NCBI RefSeq assembly: GCF_000282055.1
Contig: NZ_AKJZ01000016.1
Location: 144,698-208,697, forward strand
Source of the DNA: Flavobacterium sp. CF136
GTDB lineage: Bacteria > Bacteroidota > Bacteroidia > Flavobacteriales > Flavobacteriaceae
Reading direction: 5' to 3'
DNA: 64,000 bases
In this document: one piece after another, positions 52,355 through 61,687 of the stretch
Position numbering within the stretch: the stretch's first letter is position 1
Layout: each line of letters begins with the position of its first letter
The notes under the pieces: model-generated
What the model was told of the DNA's origin: nothing
The model's database searches: none
The model's input: the letters and a program-made list of their open reading frames with translations, nothing else
Made by a program: the position numbers and the translations under genes

Positions 52355-54517
52355 TTAATTTCCGGGTGCAAAAGGGAATTTTAATGATTTAAAATAGTCT
52401 AAAGATTGTGTTGGTTTCTCTACTCCTGCCGGTAATTCTTTACCCGAATATTGTTGAAAATATAATAAACATGCATCTCGCCACCATTTTGCTTCTTTAT
52501 ATTGAATTTCTAATAACATCTGAACTTCTTTGAAACGTTCTACATCAACATACTTTTCGGTTTTATTCCAGACATTCTGCATGTCTTTTACCTGATTTAC
52601 ACCTTCCTGATATTTTAAAGCCAAACCATTCCACAAAGTTTGGCCATTTTTTAATTTATAATCCCAGGAAACATGATGAAACCATAACAATTCATTTTCC
52701 GGACACGTTTCTAAATTATCAAAAAAATTCTCTACTTCCGGAGCATATTGCGCTGTGGCATTTGTACCTGTTTTAGAACGGTCAAAACCAATTCCGTTTT
52801 TATCTGCTTTATGATAGTATACGGGATTCCATTCCGGTCTTGACAAATTAGAAATCCATGGTCCTGGGCCATAATGATGACCTGTATCCATAATATGATG
52901 CAAACCAAGAGGTGTCATATAATTGACAACTGCTTCACGAGATTCAATCATCATTTCTTTAACCGGTTTAATGAAATTTTCATCATTCGAAAAAGTACAT
53001 CTAAGCCATTCATCAGCAATAATTTCCGAGTCTAAATACGGATTCCAGGCCAGTCTTCCAAAGCCATACCAATTTGCCTGCGCAAAAGGATGTCCGGTCC
53101 AGTTTAAATCATTTCCTATATTTGAAACGCCTGCAATTCCGGTTAATTTATGGTAATCCAGTGTACCATCAATAACTTTAGCAACCGTAGAGCCTTTTCC
53201 TTTTCGATAGGTATCAGATTCTAAAACTTCCTGAAATAATTTTGGCAGGTAAACCAAATGTGTACTAAAACCCAAATATTCCTGCGTTATTTGATACTCC
53301 ATCATCAAAGGCGTTTTTGGCATCGCGCCAAACATCGGATGAAAAGGTTCACGAGGTTGAAAATCAATCGCACCATTCTTTACCTGAACAATTACATTTT
53401 CTTTAAATTTTCCATCATAAGGAACAAATTCGGCATAAGCTTGTTTTGCTCTGTCATTGGCATCATGTTCAGAATAGACAAAAGCTCTCCACATAATTAC
53501 ACCGCCAAATGGTGCAACGGCATCGGCCAGCATATTGGCTCCGTCAACATGATCTCTTCCATAATTCTGAGGTCCGGGTTGTCCTTCTGAATTTGCTTTT
53601 ACCAGAAATCCTCCAAAGTCAGGAATTCTTTTATAAATTTCTTTGGCCTTATTTTTCCACCAATTGACTACTTCAGCATCTTTTGGATCAGCCGTTTTTA
53701 AACCTCCAATTTCGATTGGTGCCGAAAAACGAGCCGTTAAATAAACTTTTATTCCGTAAGGTCTGAAAACATTGGCTAAGGCTTCTACTTTTTCTAAATA
53801 TTGAGGTGTTAAGATTAAGGCATTCGCATTTACATTCGTCAAAACTGTTCCGTTAATTCCAATTGACGCATTTGCTCTGGCATAATCAATATAACGCTGA
53901 TCGATAAAATCAGGCAGTTTTTGCCAATTCCATAAAGAGAAACCGGCGTAACCACGTTCAACGGTACGATCTAAATTATCCCAGTGATTTAAAATTCGGA
54001 TATTTGTTTTTGGAGCGTCAACTATATTTAGATTCTGTATAGATTTATTGGTCTGAAGCAATCTCAAAAAACTATAAACACCATATAAAACCCCAAAATC
54101 TTTTTTTCCTGTAATAACAATATGTTTTTTATTTTTTATGGAAATGGATTTGATTATAAAACCTTCATCATTTATTTTTTCAAAATCAGAACCAATTGAT
54201 TTTTGAATTTCAGAACTTAGTGCCGATTTTGAACCTATAATAATTTTATTTTCTCCTTCTAATTTTGTTGCCGTTTGAATTTTATTCCCGAACATATCAT
54301 TCAAAGCAACCTGCAATTCATTTGAAGCAATTTTTGAAGTTGCTGTATCTTCTAATAATACTATTCCTTTAATATTTGACAGATAACCTGAAATTTCTGA
54401 ATCGGTTTTCTTTTCATATTGAAGCCATAATTTATAATCTTTTTGTGCTGAGACATTCTTGGTCATCACACAAAACAATGCTATCAATATTAAAAGTGTC
54501 CTTTTTCTTAAATTCAT
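52355..54517 (-). CDS. GH67 alpha-glucuronidase
   Basis: A 720-residue secreted enzyme (signal peptide about 1-24, ending in NVSAQ). An N-terminal domain (about 30-150), a TIM barrel (about 155-490) and a C-terminal helical domain are in the normal order. The acid Glu311 is in VKANSEGQPGPQ, and the paired bases Asp385 (AIDFQPREP) and Glu413 (ITQEYLG) keep the family spacing. It removes 4-O-methyl-glucuronic acid from the non-reducing end of xylo-oligosaccharides. It is the first gene of the GH67-GH10 unit, with a CAAyCGrTTG site 85 bp upstream. So the locus targets glucuronoxylan. Confidence 0.96.
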   Translation of the reverse strand: MNLRKRTLLILIALFCVMTKNVSAQKDYKLWLQYEKKTDSEISGYLSNIKGIVLLEDTATSKIASNELQVALNDMFGNKIQTATKLEGENKIIIGSKSALSSEIQKSIGSDFEKINDEGFIIKSISIKNKKHIVITGKKDFGVLYGVYSFLRLLQTNKSIQNLNIVDAPKTNIRILNHWDNLDRTVERGYAGFSLWNWQKLPDFIDQRYIDYARANASIGINGTVLTNVNANALILTPQYLEKVEALANVFRPYGIKVYLTARFSAPIEIGGLKTADPKDAEVVNWWKNKAKEIYKRIPDFGGFLVKANSEGQPGPQNYGRDHVDGANMLADAVAPFGGVIMWRAFVYSEHDANDRAKQAYAEFVPYDGKFKENVIVQVKNGAIDFQPREPFHPMFGAMPKTPLMMEYQITQEYLGFSTHLVYLPKLFQEVLESDTYRKGKGSTVAKVIDGTLDYHKLTGIAGVSNIGNDLNWTGHPFAQANWYGFGRLAWNPYLDSEIIADEWLRCTFSNDENFIKPVKEMMIESREAVVNYMTPLGLHHIMDTGHHYGPGPWISNLSRPEWNPVYYHKADKNGIGFDRSKTGTNATAQYAPEVENFFDNLETCPENELLWFHHVSWDYKLKNGQTLWNGLALKYQEGVNQVKDMQNVWNKTEKYVDVERFKEVQMLLEIQYKEAKWWRDACLLYFQQYSGKELPAGVEKPTQSLDYFKSLKFPFAPGN

Positions 54518-54601
54518 TTTAGTTCAGTTTTTATATCTTACAAAAGCATTTGATAAATTTAACAACAAAAAAATACATTATTGAAAATATTTACATAATT
54601 G

Positions 54602-54611
54602 CAATCGGTTG
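54602..54611. promoter_or_regulatory. CAAyCGrTTG operator, site C
   Basis: GCAATCGGTTGCG around 54601-54613 has the longest arms of the three sites (GCAA/TTGC). It lies 85 bp upstream of the GH67 start. The rest of the 318-bp gap 54518-54835 holds the terminator at 54700-54746 and no supported gene. Confidence 0.55.
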
Positions 54612-54699
54612 CGTAAAAATATAATATTGTTTATTATGAAAAAAATTTTGGGTGGCTTTTTTTGAAATAATAATGAAAAATCTTTTTTCAAATATAAAT

Positions 54700-54746
54700 A
54701 TTAAAAAAATAATGCTTTTGGATTGTTTTAAAACAATTCAAAAGCA
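54700..54746 (-). terminator. Terminator after the SpoIIAA-like gene
   Basis: A 17-bp near-perfect inverted repeat (54713-54746, TGCTTTTG... to ...CAAAAGCA, one mismatch) is followed on the - strand by TTATTTTTTTAAT. It separates the SpoIIAA-like gene from the GH67 unit. Confidence 0.7.
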
Positions 54747-54835
54747 AATTAATAATACCGGAAGTTAAATCCATTAACTCTAAAAATGTATCGTAATAAA
54801 CTACTGCTAAGATTAGGATATTTTGTTTTTACAAA

Positions 54836-55201
54836 CTATATATTACCCTCAGCCCAATTCAATGCTTTATTAAAATCCAGTTTTTTAAATCCACGAAACT
54901 CACCCGGAACAACGTAACTAAATCCGTTAGTAAATGAAATTATTTCATCTGAATCCGAAACAATCGCAGCTCTGTTCCATTTTCCTAAATGTTTAAGTCC
55001 TACCAAAATATCCTGCAGCCACGCACCTGATGTAAAATTTCCTATGTCGGTATCTAATACCAGTAAAAAATTAATTTCATTAATCCTTTTCACTAATTTA
55101 TCTATTGATGGAACTACAACAGCCTGAAAATCATCTTTGGTTACTTCTGCCAGTGCTCTAAAAGCAACTACATTATCTGCGGTATCAATCAAGTGTATCA
55201 T
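54836..55201 (-). CDS. SpoIIAA-like/STAS-SEC14-type protein
   Basis: A 121-residue cytoplasmic protein. The order NVVAFRALAEVTKDDFQAVVVPSIDKL, FLLVLDTDIGNFTSGAWLQDILVGLKHL, RAAIVSDSDEIISF and VPGEFRGFKKLDFNKALNWAEG matches the SpoIIAA-like family (DUF3478 kind). Members are small and of unclear function; a stress role is sometimes suggested. It has its own terminator and shows no evident link to the neighbours. Confidence 0.82.
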   Translation of the reverse strand: MIHLIDTADNVVAFRALAEVTKDDFQAVVVPSIDKLVKRINEINFLLVLDTDIGNFTSGAWLQDILVGLKHLGKWNRAAIVSDSDEIISFTNGFSYVVPGEFRGFKKLDFNKALNWAEGNI

Positions 55202-55355
55202 GGTTATATGTTTTTATAATTACTCTCAAATTTAGAATACCAATAATTAATTACTTTATATGATCTCAGTAAAGTTTTATAAAATATCTATCCAGGCGGT
55301 TTGTAATTTTCAACATAAGTTTTAGAAATTTTAAATTAAGTTGTTGATTGTTTTA

Positions 55356-56378
55356 TTAATATGACCCTTTATACATCACTGATCCTTTATAAATGCGTAC
55401 GCTGTCTACTTCAACAGGTTGATTATTTAAAAACAATTCCAATTTTCTGTTGTCTTTGCTTATTTTCACCTCAAACTCCTGCTTATCCTCTGGTTTGAAG
55501 TTTTTGAATTTTTCGAATATCACTTTCTCATTCAAAAAGATATTGCCCCGAAAGCGCTCATAAAAACCAGTTTCCCAGTCCATCTCTAATATTTGTGGCA
55601 AAGCCCGATTGTCATAGCTGGTAGCTGGTAGTGAAGGCATAAAAATAATATCTTTTTCTCCATTATAATTGGTAAAACAGTACCTAAACAAACGCAAATT
55701 AGGGTTTTCATTTTGCATTACTACCCTAAAGGTATAACGCTTGCGGTACATATCCCACAAGGCGCAGGAAGCATTGGGCATAAAATCACGTGCTTTTACT
55801 TCTTCACGGTTCATAGACCAGTCCCTAAAGAGTTTTTCCTCCAGCTCCTTATCCTCCTTAATTATTTCTGCCTGATAACGTCCCAATTCAATCCTGAAAA
55901 CTCCATATTCTTTCCAGACCACCACCATGCCTTGTGGCGCAAAACCAAATATTAAACCCGAAAACTTTTCATGGGTATCATCATTATATTGATATGTTGT
56001 ATCTACTGCTTTTTTCATCTCTTCTACAGAAAAATCTGTTTTAAGATGGTAAAATTTATCTTCGTAACCCGCATAATAAATCACATCAGCACCTATAGGC
56101 GTACCGTGCTGTGATGTCCAGCTTTTTCCAGAATCTCCCCAACGACCCGAAGACCCTCCAAAAGGCAAAGTAGCAGGAATGCCTTCAAGCGTAATAATAT
56201 CTCCGCGAACAAATTCTACACAATATACATTTTCATTTCCTTTAACGGATAGTTGTGGTTGACAGGCAGTACTCTGCCATTCGTATTTAGTTTTTATTAG
56301 GTGATGTACATTAAAACCTATTTTTATTAATAAGGCTGCCAGTATTAATAAAATTACAATTTTAGAAAATTTATTCAT
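55356..56378 (-). CDS. DUF2931-like protein, putative Tle1 immunity protein (copy 1)
   Basis: A 340-residue protein with an N-terminal membrane anchor or signal (about 8-25) followed by KYEWQSTACQPQLSV. Landmarks are VYCVEFVRGDIITLEGIPATLPFGG, SSGRWGDSGKSW, GTPIGADVIYYAGYEDKFYHLKTDFSVEEM and PQGMVVVWKEYGVFRIELGRYQAEI. This arrangement resembles DUF2931 proteins. The second half carries a separate, beta-rich part (YRKRYTFRVVMQNENPNLRLF; end VRIYKGSVMYKGSY). It lies downstream of a Tle1 effector and of a broken paralogue. An immunity role in the periplasm is an inference from position and export signal. Confidence 0.65.
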   Translation of the reverse strand: MNKFSKIVILLILAALLIKIGFNVHHLIKTKYEWQSTACQPQLSVKGNENVYCVEFVRGDIITLEGIPATLPFGGSSGRWGDSGKSWTSQHGTPIGADVIYYAGYEDKFYHLKTDFSVEEMKKAVDTTYQYNDDTHEKFSGLIFGFAPQGMVVVWKEYGVFRIELGRYQAEIIKEDKELEEKLFRDWSMNREEVKARDFMPNASCALWDMYRKRYTFRVVMQNENPNLRLFRYCFTNYNGEKDIIFMPSLPATSYDNRALPQILEMDWETGFYERFRGNIFLNEKVIFEKFKNFKPEDKQEFEVKISKDNRKLELFLNNQPVEVDSVRIYKGSVMYKGSY

Positions 56379-56436
56379 GATGGATTTCTTAGTACTCTTA
56401 ATAATTCTAGGTTTAAATGAGTTGTTGATTGTTTTA

Positions 56437-57436
56437 TTAATAAGATCCTTTATACATAACCGATCCTTTATAAATTCGTACGCTGTCTACTTCAATAGGT
56501 TCATTGTTTAAAAATAATTCCAGTTTTTTGTTGTCTTTGCTGATTTTTACCTCAAACTCCTGTTTGTCCTCCGGTTTGAAGTTTTTAAATTTTTCGAAAA
56601 TTATTTTTTCATTCAAAAAAATATTGCCACGAAAACGTTCATGTCCGCTTGTTTCCCAGTCCATTTCAAATATTTGTGGTAAAGCCCGATTGTCATAACT
56701 GGTTGCAGGCAAAGGCGGCATAAAAATAATATTTTGTTCTCCATTATAATTGGTAAAACAATATTGGAACAAACGCAAATTGGGGTTTTCATTTTGCATC
56801 ACAACCCTGAAGGTATAGCGTTTGCGGTACATGTCCCATTGGGCACAGGAAGCATTGGGCATAAAATCCCGAGCCTTTACCTCTTCGCGGTTCATAGACC
56901 AGTCCCTAAAGAGTTTTTTCTCCAGCTCCTTATCATCAGTAATCACTTCTGCCTGATAACGCCCCAGTTCAATCCTGATAACACCATACTCTTTCCAGAC
57001 GACCACCATACCTTGTGGCGCAAAACCAAAAATTAAGCCTGAAAATTTTTCATAGTTATCATCATAGTACTGATAAGTAGTATCAACGGCTTTTTTCATC
57101 TCTTCTACAGGAAAATCTGTTTTAAGATGGTAAAATTTATCTTCGTAACCCGCATAATAAATCACATCGGCACCTATAGGAGTACCATGCTGTGATGTCC
57201 AGCTTTTTCCAGAATCTCCCCAACGACCGAAGACCAAAAGGCAAAGTAGCAGGAATGTCTTCGAGCGTAATAATATCACCGCGAACAAATTCTACCCTAT
57301 ATATATTTTCATTGCCATTTATTTTTTCTATTGATGGCTGGCAGGTATAACTATCCCATTCATATTTGTTTTTCATTTGGCAACTGGCATTTAAACTTAC
57401 TATTACTAAAACTACTATTTTATAAAACTTATCCAT
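56437..57436 (-). pseudogene. DUF2931-like putative immunity protein, frameshifted copy 2
   Basis: It aligns with copy 1 along its whole length and is nearly identical in the second half. It starts at 57436 (MDKFYKIVVLVIVSLNASC; lipobox-like Cys19), overlapping the effector gene by 8 bp. After ATLPFG the frame shifts. Compared with copy 1 (56141-56163), the DNA at 57226-57236 lacks one C in ACCC and four bases in ACCCTCC, a net loss of 5. The remaining frame runs on to 56437 as GRWGDSGKSW... to YKGSVMYKGSY. If real, this copy makes only about 99 residues. Confidence 0.8.
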
Positions 57437-59051
57437 GATGTATTTCTCTTTTACGTTTTTCTATAGGCAATACTCCTTTGAATCTTGGACCTAAACCAAA
57501 CTGGTCTGCCTTCACCGACCAGTGCAGATACTCATGGCGCAGTCTTTTTAAATCTTCAGGATTTATATAATCAAGATAACTTATTTTTGCTGACTCTGCA
57601 ATATATTGCTGTAGGTCTTTTTTTTCTGTGATGGAATCATTTCGATGTGCCATAACTGCCCTGCTGTAAAGGGTTAACTGCTCAAAAATACTGGCAATAA
57701 ACGGATCGGAAATATTGGTTTTTTGTTTTTCAAGAGTTTCATCATATTTTACATCAAACTGTTTCGAGACCATAATCATTTTATTCAGAGGTACTTTATC
57801 ATACGTATTTTGTAAAGTGCGGGTACCCACAAGATAGGTTTTACTTTCTTCATATTTAAATTCAAAAGTCAGTTCATCTGGTGCATACCATCCTTCTTCT
57901 ACTACTATTTTTTTAAAAGCGTCCGCCTTTTTAGTATACGGATTGGTCTCGCGATCCTCATTGTAGGTTTCGGTATATATTTCCCCATAAACAGCAGAGC
58001 GTTCCTTTTCATTTTGCAGATACGAACCGCCAATATCGGAGTGTACGCCAGGAAGGGTCAATTCGAGTCCGTGTAGACCAGCACTTCGAATATCCGTTAA
58101 ATCGAAATTTTCACGGTATTCATCGGCTGCCGAAAGCTGAAAGACAATTGCCGCTTTATTTATTGCATCAAGACCTAACTCTTTCACATCATTACCATGA
58201 TATAGTCCATGCGATGAAACCGTATCGTATAGACCCACAAAATTGAACGCTATTTTTTTTACCTCATACATGCCATTGGCAATCAGGCATTGTCCAAAAT
58301 AGCCATGATTTATCATTATTTGTTTTGGATATGGGGGTTTTGAACTGTCCTCGTTTTTGGGATGGGTCAGAGGTTTGTTTATCCCCGGAAGATAAAAAGA
58401 CCCATTGGATAAAATAACCGCTGTATACAATTCATTTGTAATATGCAAAAAATGCCTTGCCGTTGCCGCGCCACGGCTAAACCCATATACATTGATCGTC
58501 AGCAAATCAACAGGTTTTCCTTTTGATGCTTTCTTAACTTCTAATGCTGCTTTTTCACAACCTCTATTTACTTTGTCTTTTAAGCCCGAATGCCAAAATC
58601 CGGCACTTTGTGCAATACCAATCGGTATAGTATCATCTGAATCCAAATCGTTAGTGCCTACTCCTTCGACATACACTGATTTTTGTTTAGGATCATCTAC
58701 AGAAACCGCATCGTAAGCCCTTGCAACATTGGTAAAATCATTCTCATAACTATCGTCTTTTTTATTTGATTTTTTTTGATAGGCTGTATCATTTTTTTCT
58801 CTGGCTTCCGTATTGGTTTTGTTATTTGTTGTACCATCAAAAAATATATTCAGGGTAAGTTCCAGCCTGTTTGACATTGTATCATCAGGATGTAAAGGTT
58901 CATAATCTTTATGAATAATTCCATCTTCTTCCCCATGCCAATTATTTTGTGTGGCGGCATAAATAGAATAATCACCATCAGTAGCATGCAAATCCATCAT
59001 TCCTGTGGTGGTATTCTTCATTTCACCGCCAATAATTCTTGTAATACTCAT
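57429..59051 (-). CDS. Tle1-type (DUF2235) lipase, T6SS cargo effector
   Basis: A 540-residue protein without a signal peptide. DUF2235 begins with LELTLNIFFDGTTNN at about 65, continues with YVEGVGTNDLDSDD and has the nucleophile Ser192 in VYGFSRGAATARHF. VGLYDTVSSHG carries the usual Asp, and LPGVHSDIGGSY the usual His. The first 60 residues (GEMKNTTTGMMDLHATDGDYSIYAA) are not of this domain and may dock on VgrG. Tle1 enzymes are phospholipases A that attack membranes of rival cells. It lies 3 bp after vgrG and overlaps the start of the putative immunity gene, which is the classic effector cassette. Confidence 0.88.
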   Translation of the reverse strand: MSITRIIGGEMKNTTTGMMDLHATDGDYSIYAATQNNWHGEEDGIIHKDYEPLHPDDTMSNRLELTLNIFFDGTTNNKTNTEAREKNDTAYQKKSNKKDDSYENDFTNVARAYDAVSVDDPKQKSVYVEGVGTNDLDSDDTIPIGIAQSAGFWHSGLKDKVNRGCEKAALEVKKASKGKPVDLLTINVYGFSRGAATARHFLHITNELYTAVILSNGSFYLPGINKPLTHPKNEDSSKPPYPKQIMINHGYFGQCLIANGMYEVKKIAFNFVGLYDTVSSHGLYHGNDVKELGLDAINKAAIVFQLSAADEYRENFDLTDIRSAGLHGLELTLPGVHSDIGGSYLQNEKERSAVYGEIYTETYNEDRETNPYTKKADAFKKIVVEEGWYAPDELTFEFKYEESKTYLVGTRTLQNTYDKVPLNKMIMVSKQFDVKYDETLEKQKTNISDPFIASIFEQLTLYSRAVMAHRNDSITEKKDLQQYIAESAKISYLDYINPEDLKRLRHEYLHWSVKADQFGLGPRFKGVLPIEKRKREIHHG

Positions 59052-59054
59052 AAG

Positions 59055-60863
59055 TTAAGCGTTTTTGGATTTTTCGCCGCTATGCGAGTTTACGTTTTTG
59101 GCACTTTTTATATTTATTGCAGCTTCTGTACTATCCAAAGTTACCAATTTTGCTGTTTCTTTTCTCTCCTTACTTTCTGACTCTCTGTTTCCTTTTATAA
59201 TTTCAAAGAAACTTCCATCTACATTTTTCAAAAAATCACCGGTTACAGCTGTCATTTTCATGGCACCAATACTTTCGGTATTGTTCATGCCAATAGTATC
59301 AGATTTATTCATTCCTATATTGGTAGTCATATTTTCCCCAACGTTTATGTTTAAGTTTTTACCGGCTGTAAAAGTCATATCATTTGGCGCATTTACATTA
59401 ATATTCCCTTTTCCGTCCATAAGATAGGTATTTCCGCTCGGGTCTTCGATTAAAATACTTCCTTCGGCATCGTTAAAGAGTATTTTTGTACCAGAACGCG
59501 TGTGAATAACTTTTTTATCGTTTTCTCCCGAATTATACCCTGAACTTTCACTTCCATTATATTGTGTTCCCAACACATAGGGATTCTGTGCATTTCCTCC
59601 TTCAAAACCTACCAAAACTTCTTCATCAATTTCGGGAATGAAATAAAATCCTTTGCCTGCACCCGAATGTGGCTGTATCATACGCATCCAGTCGCTTGTA
59701 GTGTTCCCGCTTGCCCAGTTGTACTGCACTTTTACACGTCCGAGTCCTTCAGGATCATTATTGTCCTTTATTTTCGCAGGCTGTGTTTCTGCTTTGGCAA
59801 ATACATGTACATCAGTATAATGTGGCGCTGCAACATCAGCCGGAATTGCCTTAAAATTACAGGAATAATTTCCGTGTACCTGCGAAATATGTGAAACTTC
59901 TATCACAATCAGTTCATGCTCTACGGTTTGGTTTTGTATCGTAAAAACCTGTCCAAGTCCTAACGGAAAATAGGATATCCCGCTATAATACACACTGTTG
60001 GCATCACTGCCTGCAGTTTGCAGTTTGACCATTTCTTCTATTTCTTCGCTGTTCTGGGCATTGGTTGTATAGGCACCAATACTCAGTTCTGATTGCGTTA
60101 CGGTTCCCTGATTATGACCGACAATTGATGAGAAACTGTCTTTACTGCCTGTAGAAGTTCTAGCAGAAGCGTTACGAATATTGGCAGCACCATTATAATC
60201 ATAACCGCCTAGGGAAATTTTATGCGCAGACATATTGGCCTGTATTTTAAAACCATGTAACGAAGCTCCGTTGACCAGTTTTATAGTACTGGTTTTGGTC
60301 TGTCCGAACTGCATTCTCATCCCGTCAAAATAAAACCATTGTCCATAACGTTTCCCTAATCTTTTTAAAAATTCAAAACTGGTTTCATTATACTGGGCCA
60401 TGCATTTGAATTCCTGAAGATATGTCGATTTTATAGAATCCCTTTGGTAAAACTCTCCCGGTCCTTCGGCTAAAATGCTTAGTACGATATCATCCATTCC
60501 ACGCTCCTGAAAAGTCCTTGATTTTTTCATATCATCCAGAACAATACTATGACTTATCCCTTTTACATGCAAACCTACTGCACTGCCATGCAAGTCTACA
60601 GAGGAAAGTTCCGTTATAATACCCTTACTCATCAGTTTAATTCCGGTAAGACTCTTGAAGGTAAAGACAACCTCGTCACCCAGATAGGTTCTCAATGCTT
60701 TTGCCTGGTCTGCCGGATTAATTATTGCCTTGCCTGTATATTGCCAAACAAAGGAAAAATGATGATGATCTGCCATCTTTTGTGATAGTTCCAAATCATA
60801 ATAAACAACGTTTTGGGTAAAACTTCCTATTGTTATATGAACTTGTTCAGAGAAATGTGCCAT
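59055..60863 (-). CDS. vgrG: T6SS spike protein VgrG (Bacteroidota subtype)
   Basis: A 602-residue protein with a gp27-like part (about 5-360: FSFVWQYTGKAI, YNETSFEFLKRLGKRYGQWFYFDG, VYYSGISYFPLGLGQVF) and a gp5-like OB-fold (about 365-450: DPEGLGRVKVQYNWASGN, IPEIDEEVLVGFEGGN, PYVLGTQYNG). It ends with a beta-helix needle (about 465-600) rich in short repeats such as NINVGENMTTNIGMN and DTIGMNNTESIG. No toxin domain is fused at the end, so the toxin is the next gene. It sits at the tip of the T6SS tube. No other T6SS structural gene lies in the window. Confidence 0.93.
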   Translation of the reverse strand: MAHFSEQVHITIGSFTQNVVYYDLELSQKMADHHHFSFVWQYTGKAIINPADQAKALRTYLGDEVVFTFKSLTGIKLMSKGIITELSSVDLHGSAVGLHVKGISHSIVLDDMKKSRTFQERGMDDIVLSILAEGPGEFYQRDSIKSTYLQEFKCMAQYNETSFEFLKRLGKRYGQWFYFDGMRMQFGQTKTSTIKLVNGASLHGFKIQANMSAHKISLGGYDYNGAANIRNASARTSTGSKDSFSSIVGHNQGTVTQSELSIGAYTTNAQNSEEIEEMVKLQTAGSDANSVYYSGISYFPLGLGQVFTIQNQTVEHELIVIEVSHISQVHGNYSCNFKAIPADVAAPHYTDVHVFAKAETQPAKIKDNNDPEGLGRVKVQYNWASGNTTSDWMRMIQPHSGAGKGFYFIPEIDEEVLVGFEGGNAQNPYVLGTQYNGSESSGYNSGENDKKVIHTRSGTKILFNDAEGSILIEDPSGNTYLMDGKGNINVNAPNDMTFTAGKNLNINVGENMTTNIGMNKSDTIGMNNTESIGAMKMTAVTGDFLKNVDGSFFEIIKGNRESESKERKETAKLVTLDSTEAAINIKSAKNVNSHSGEKSKNA

Positions 60864-61021
60864 AAATTAATTTGTGTAAATCATTAGTAAGAATTTATTG
60901 TAAAAATAGAATTTAAAATCACTTTTACCAATCTTCTGCCAATAATTTTGTCTATATTTTACTACAGGTAGAAAGCCTTGTTTTCTTTCATGAAAAACTA
61001 AAAGTTTATAAATGCACCAAT

Positions 61022-61054
61022 AAAAAAATGCCTCAATAATTGAGGCATTTTTTG
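61022..61054. terminator. Bidirectional intrinsic terminator
   Basis: Arms AAAAAATGCCTCAA (61023-61036) and TTGAGGCATTTTTT (61040-61053) are perfect with a 3-base loop. On both strands the stem ends in a T-run. It lies 19 bp after the redoxin stop codon at 61073. Confidence 0.85.
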
Positions 61055-61072
61055 TGAATTAATCGCTTAAAA

Positions 61073-61684
61073 TTAAGCTTTAGCTTTTCTTTTTACCGTA
61101 CAGCCAATTTCTTTAGTTTGTGTAATGGCTGGTTTTTGATTGCTTTTTAAAGCTGCAATAACATCTTCGGCATATTTTATTTTTTCAGTTTTCGTGCCTT
61201 CGGGATCATTATCGATGGCACCAACATATTCTACAACATTTCCTTTTGACGTTTTGGAAACGATAAAAATATGAGGTGTACGTTTTGCACCATATTGATC
61301 TGTAACTTTTTGTCCGGCATCAAATAAATAAGGGAAAGGGTATTTTTTCTCTTTGGCTAAATCCTGCATTTTATTAAAAGCATCAGCTGAAGAAGCTTCA
61401 GGATCATTTGGATTAATGGCAATTACAGGATATCCCTGGGGTTTGAATTTTTTATCCAAATCAATAATTCTTTGTTCGTAAGCTACTGCGTAAGGACACG
61501 TATTGCAGGTAAAAACAACAATATAACCTTTCGCATTGGGGAAACTTGCAAAAGAAAGTTCTTTGTTATCTACATTTTTAAGTTTGAAATCAGGAGCTGC
61601 ATCCCCGGCTTTAAGAGTTGCAGTTTGTGCCTGTGAAAGAAAGGCAGAAAGTGCCAGCATTACTAATAAGATTATTTTTTTCAT
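61073..61684 (-). CDS. Secreted thioredoxin-fold redoxin
   Basis: A 203-residue periplasmic protein with a signal peptide (about 1-19, ending in FLSQA). The fold shows AGDAAPDFKLKNVDNKELSFASF, a redox motif Cys-Asn-Thr-Cys-Pro (VVFTCNTCPYAVAYEQR, about 54-60), YPVIAINPNDPEASSADAF and AKRTPHIFIV with the cis-Pro. It resembles AhpC/TSA-type thioredoxin-like proteins. A late Cys (IGCTVKRK) is extra. It is coupled (3 bp) to the TlpA-like gene upstream. Redox partner unknown. Confidence 0.88.
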   Translation of the reverse strand: MKKIILLVMLALSAFLSQAQTATLKAGDAAPDFKLKNVDNKELSFASFPNAKGYIVVFTCNTCPYAVAYEQRIIDLDKKFKPQGYPVIAINPNDPEASSADAFNKMQDLAKEKKYPFPYLFDAGQKVTDQYGAKRTPHIFIVSKTSKGNVVEYVGAIDNDPEGTKTEKIKYAEDVIAALKSNQKPAITQTKEIGCTVKRKAKA

Positions 61685-61687
61685 CGT

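Noticed and set aside
53258..53590. 110-codon + strand frame inside GH67
   Set aside because: Antisense to conserved catalytic regions; no protein-like pattern.
55356..60863. Prophage remnant instead of T6SS cargo
   Set aside because: VgrG has the T6SS gp27-gp5-needle layout with an adjacent Tle1 lipase; no capsid, portal, integrase or lysis genes are present.
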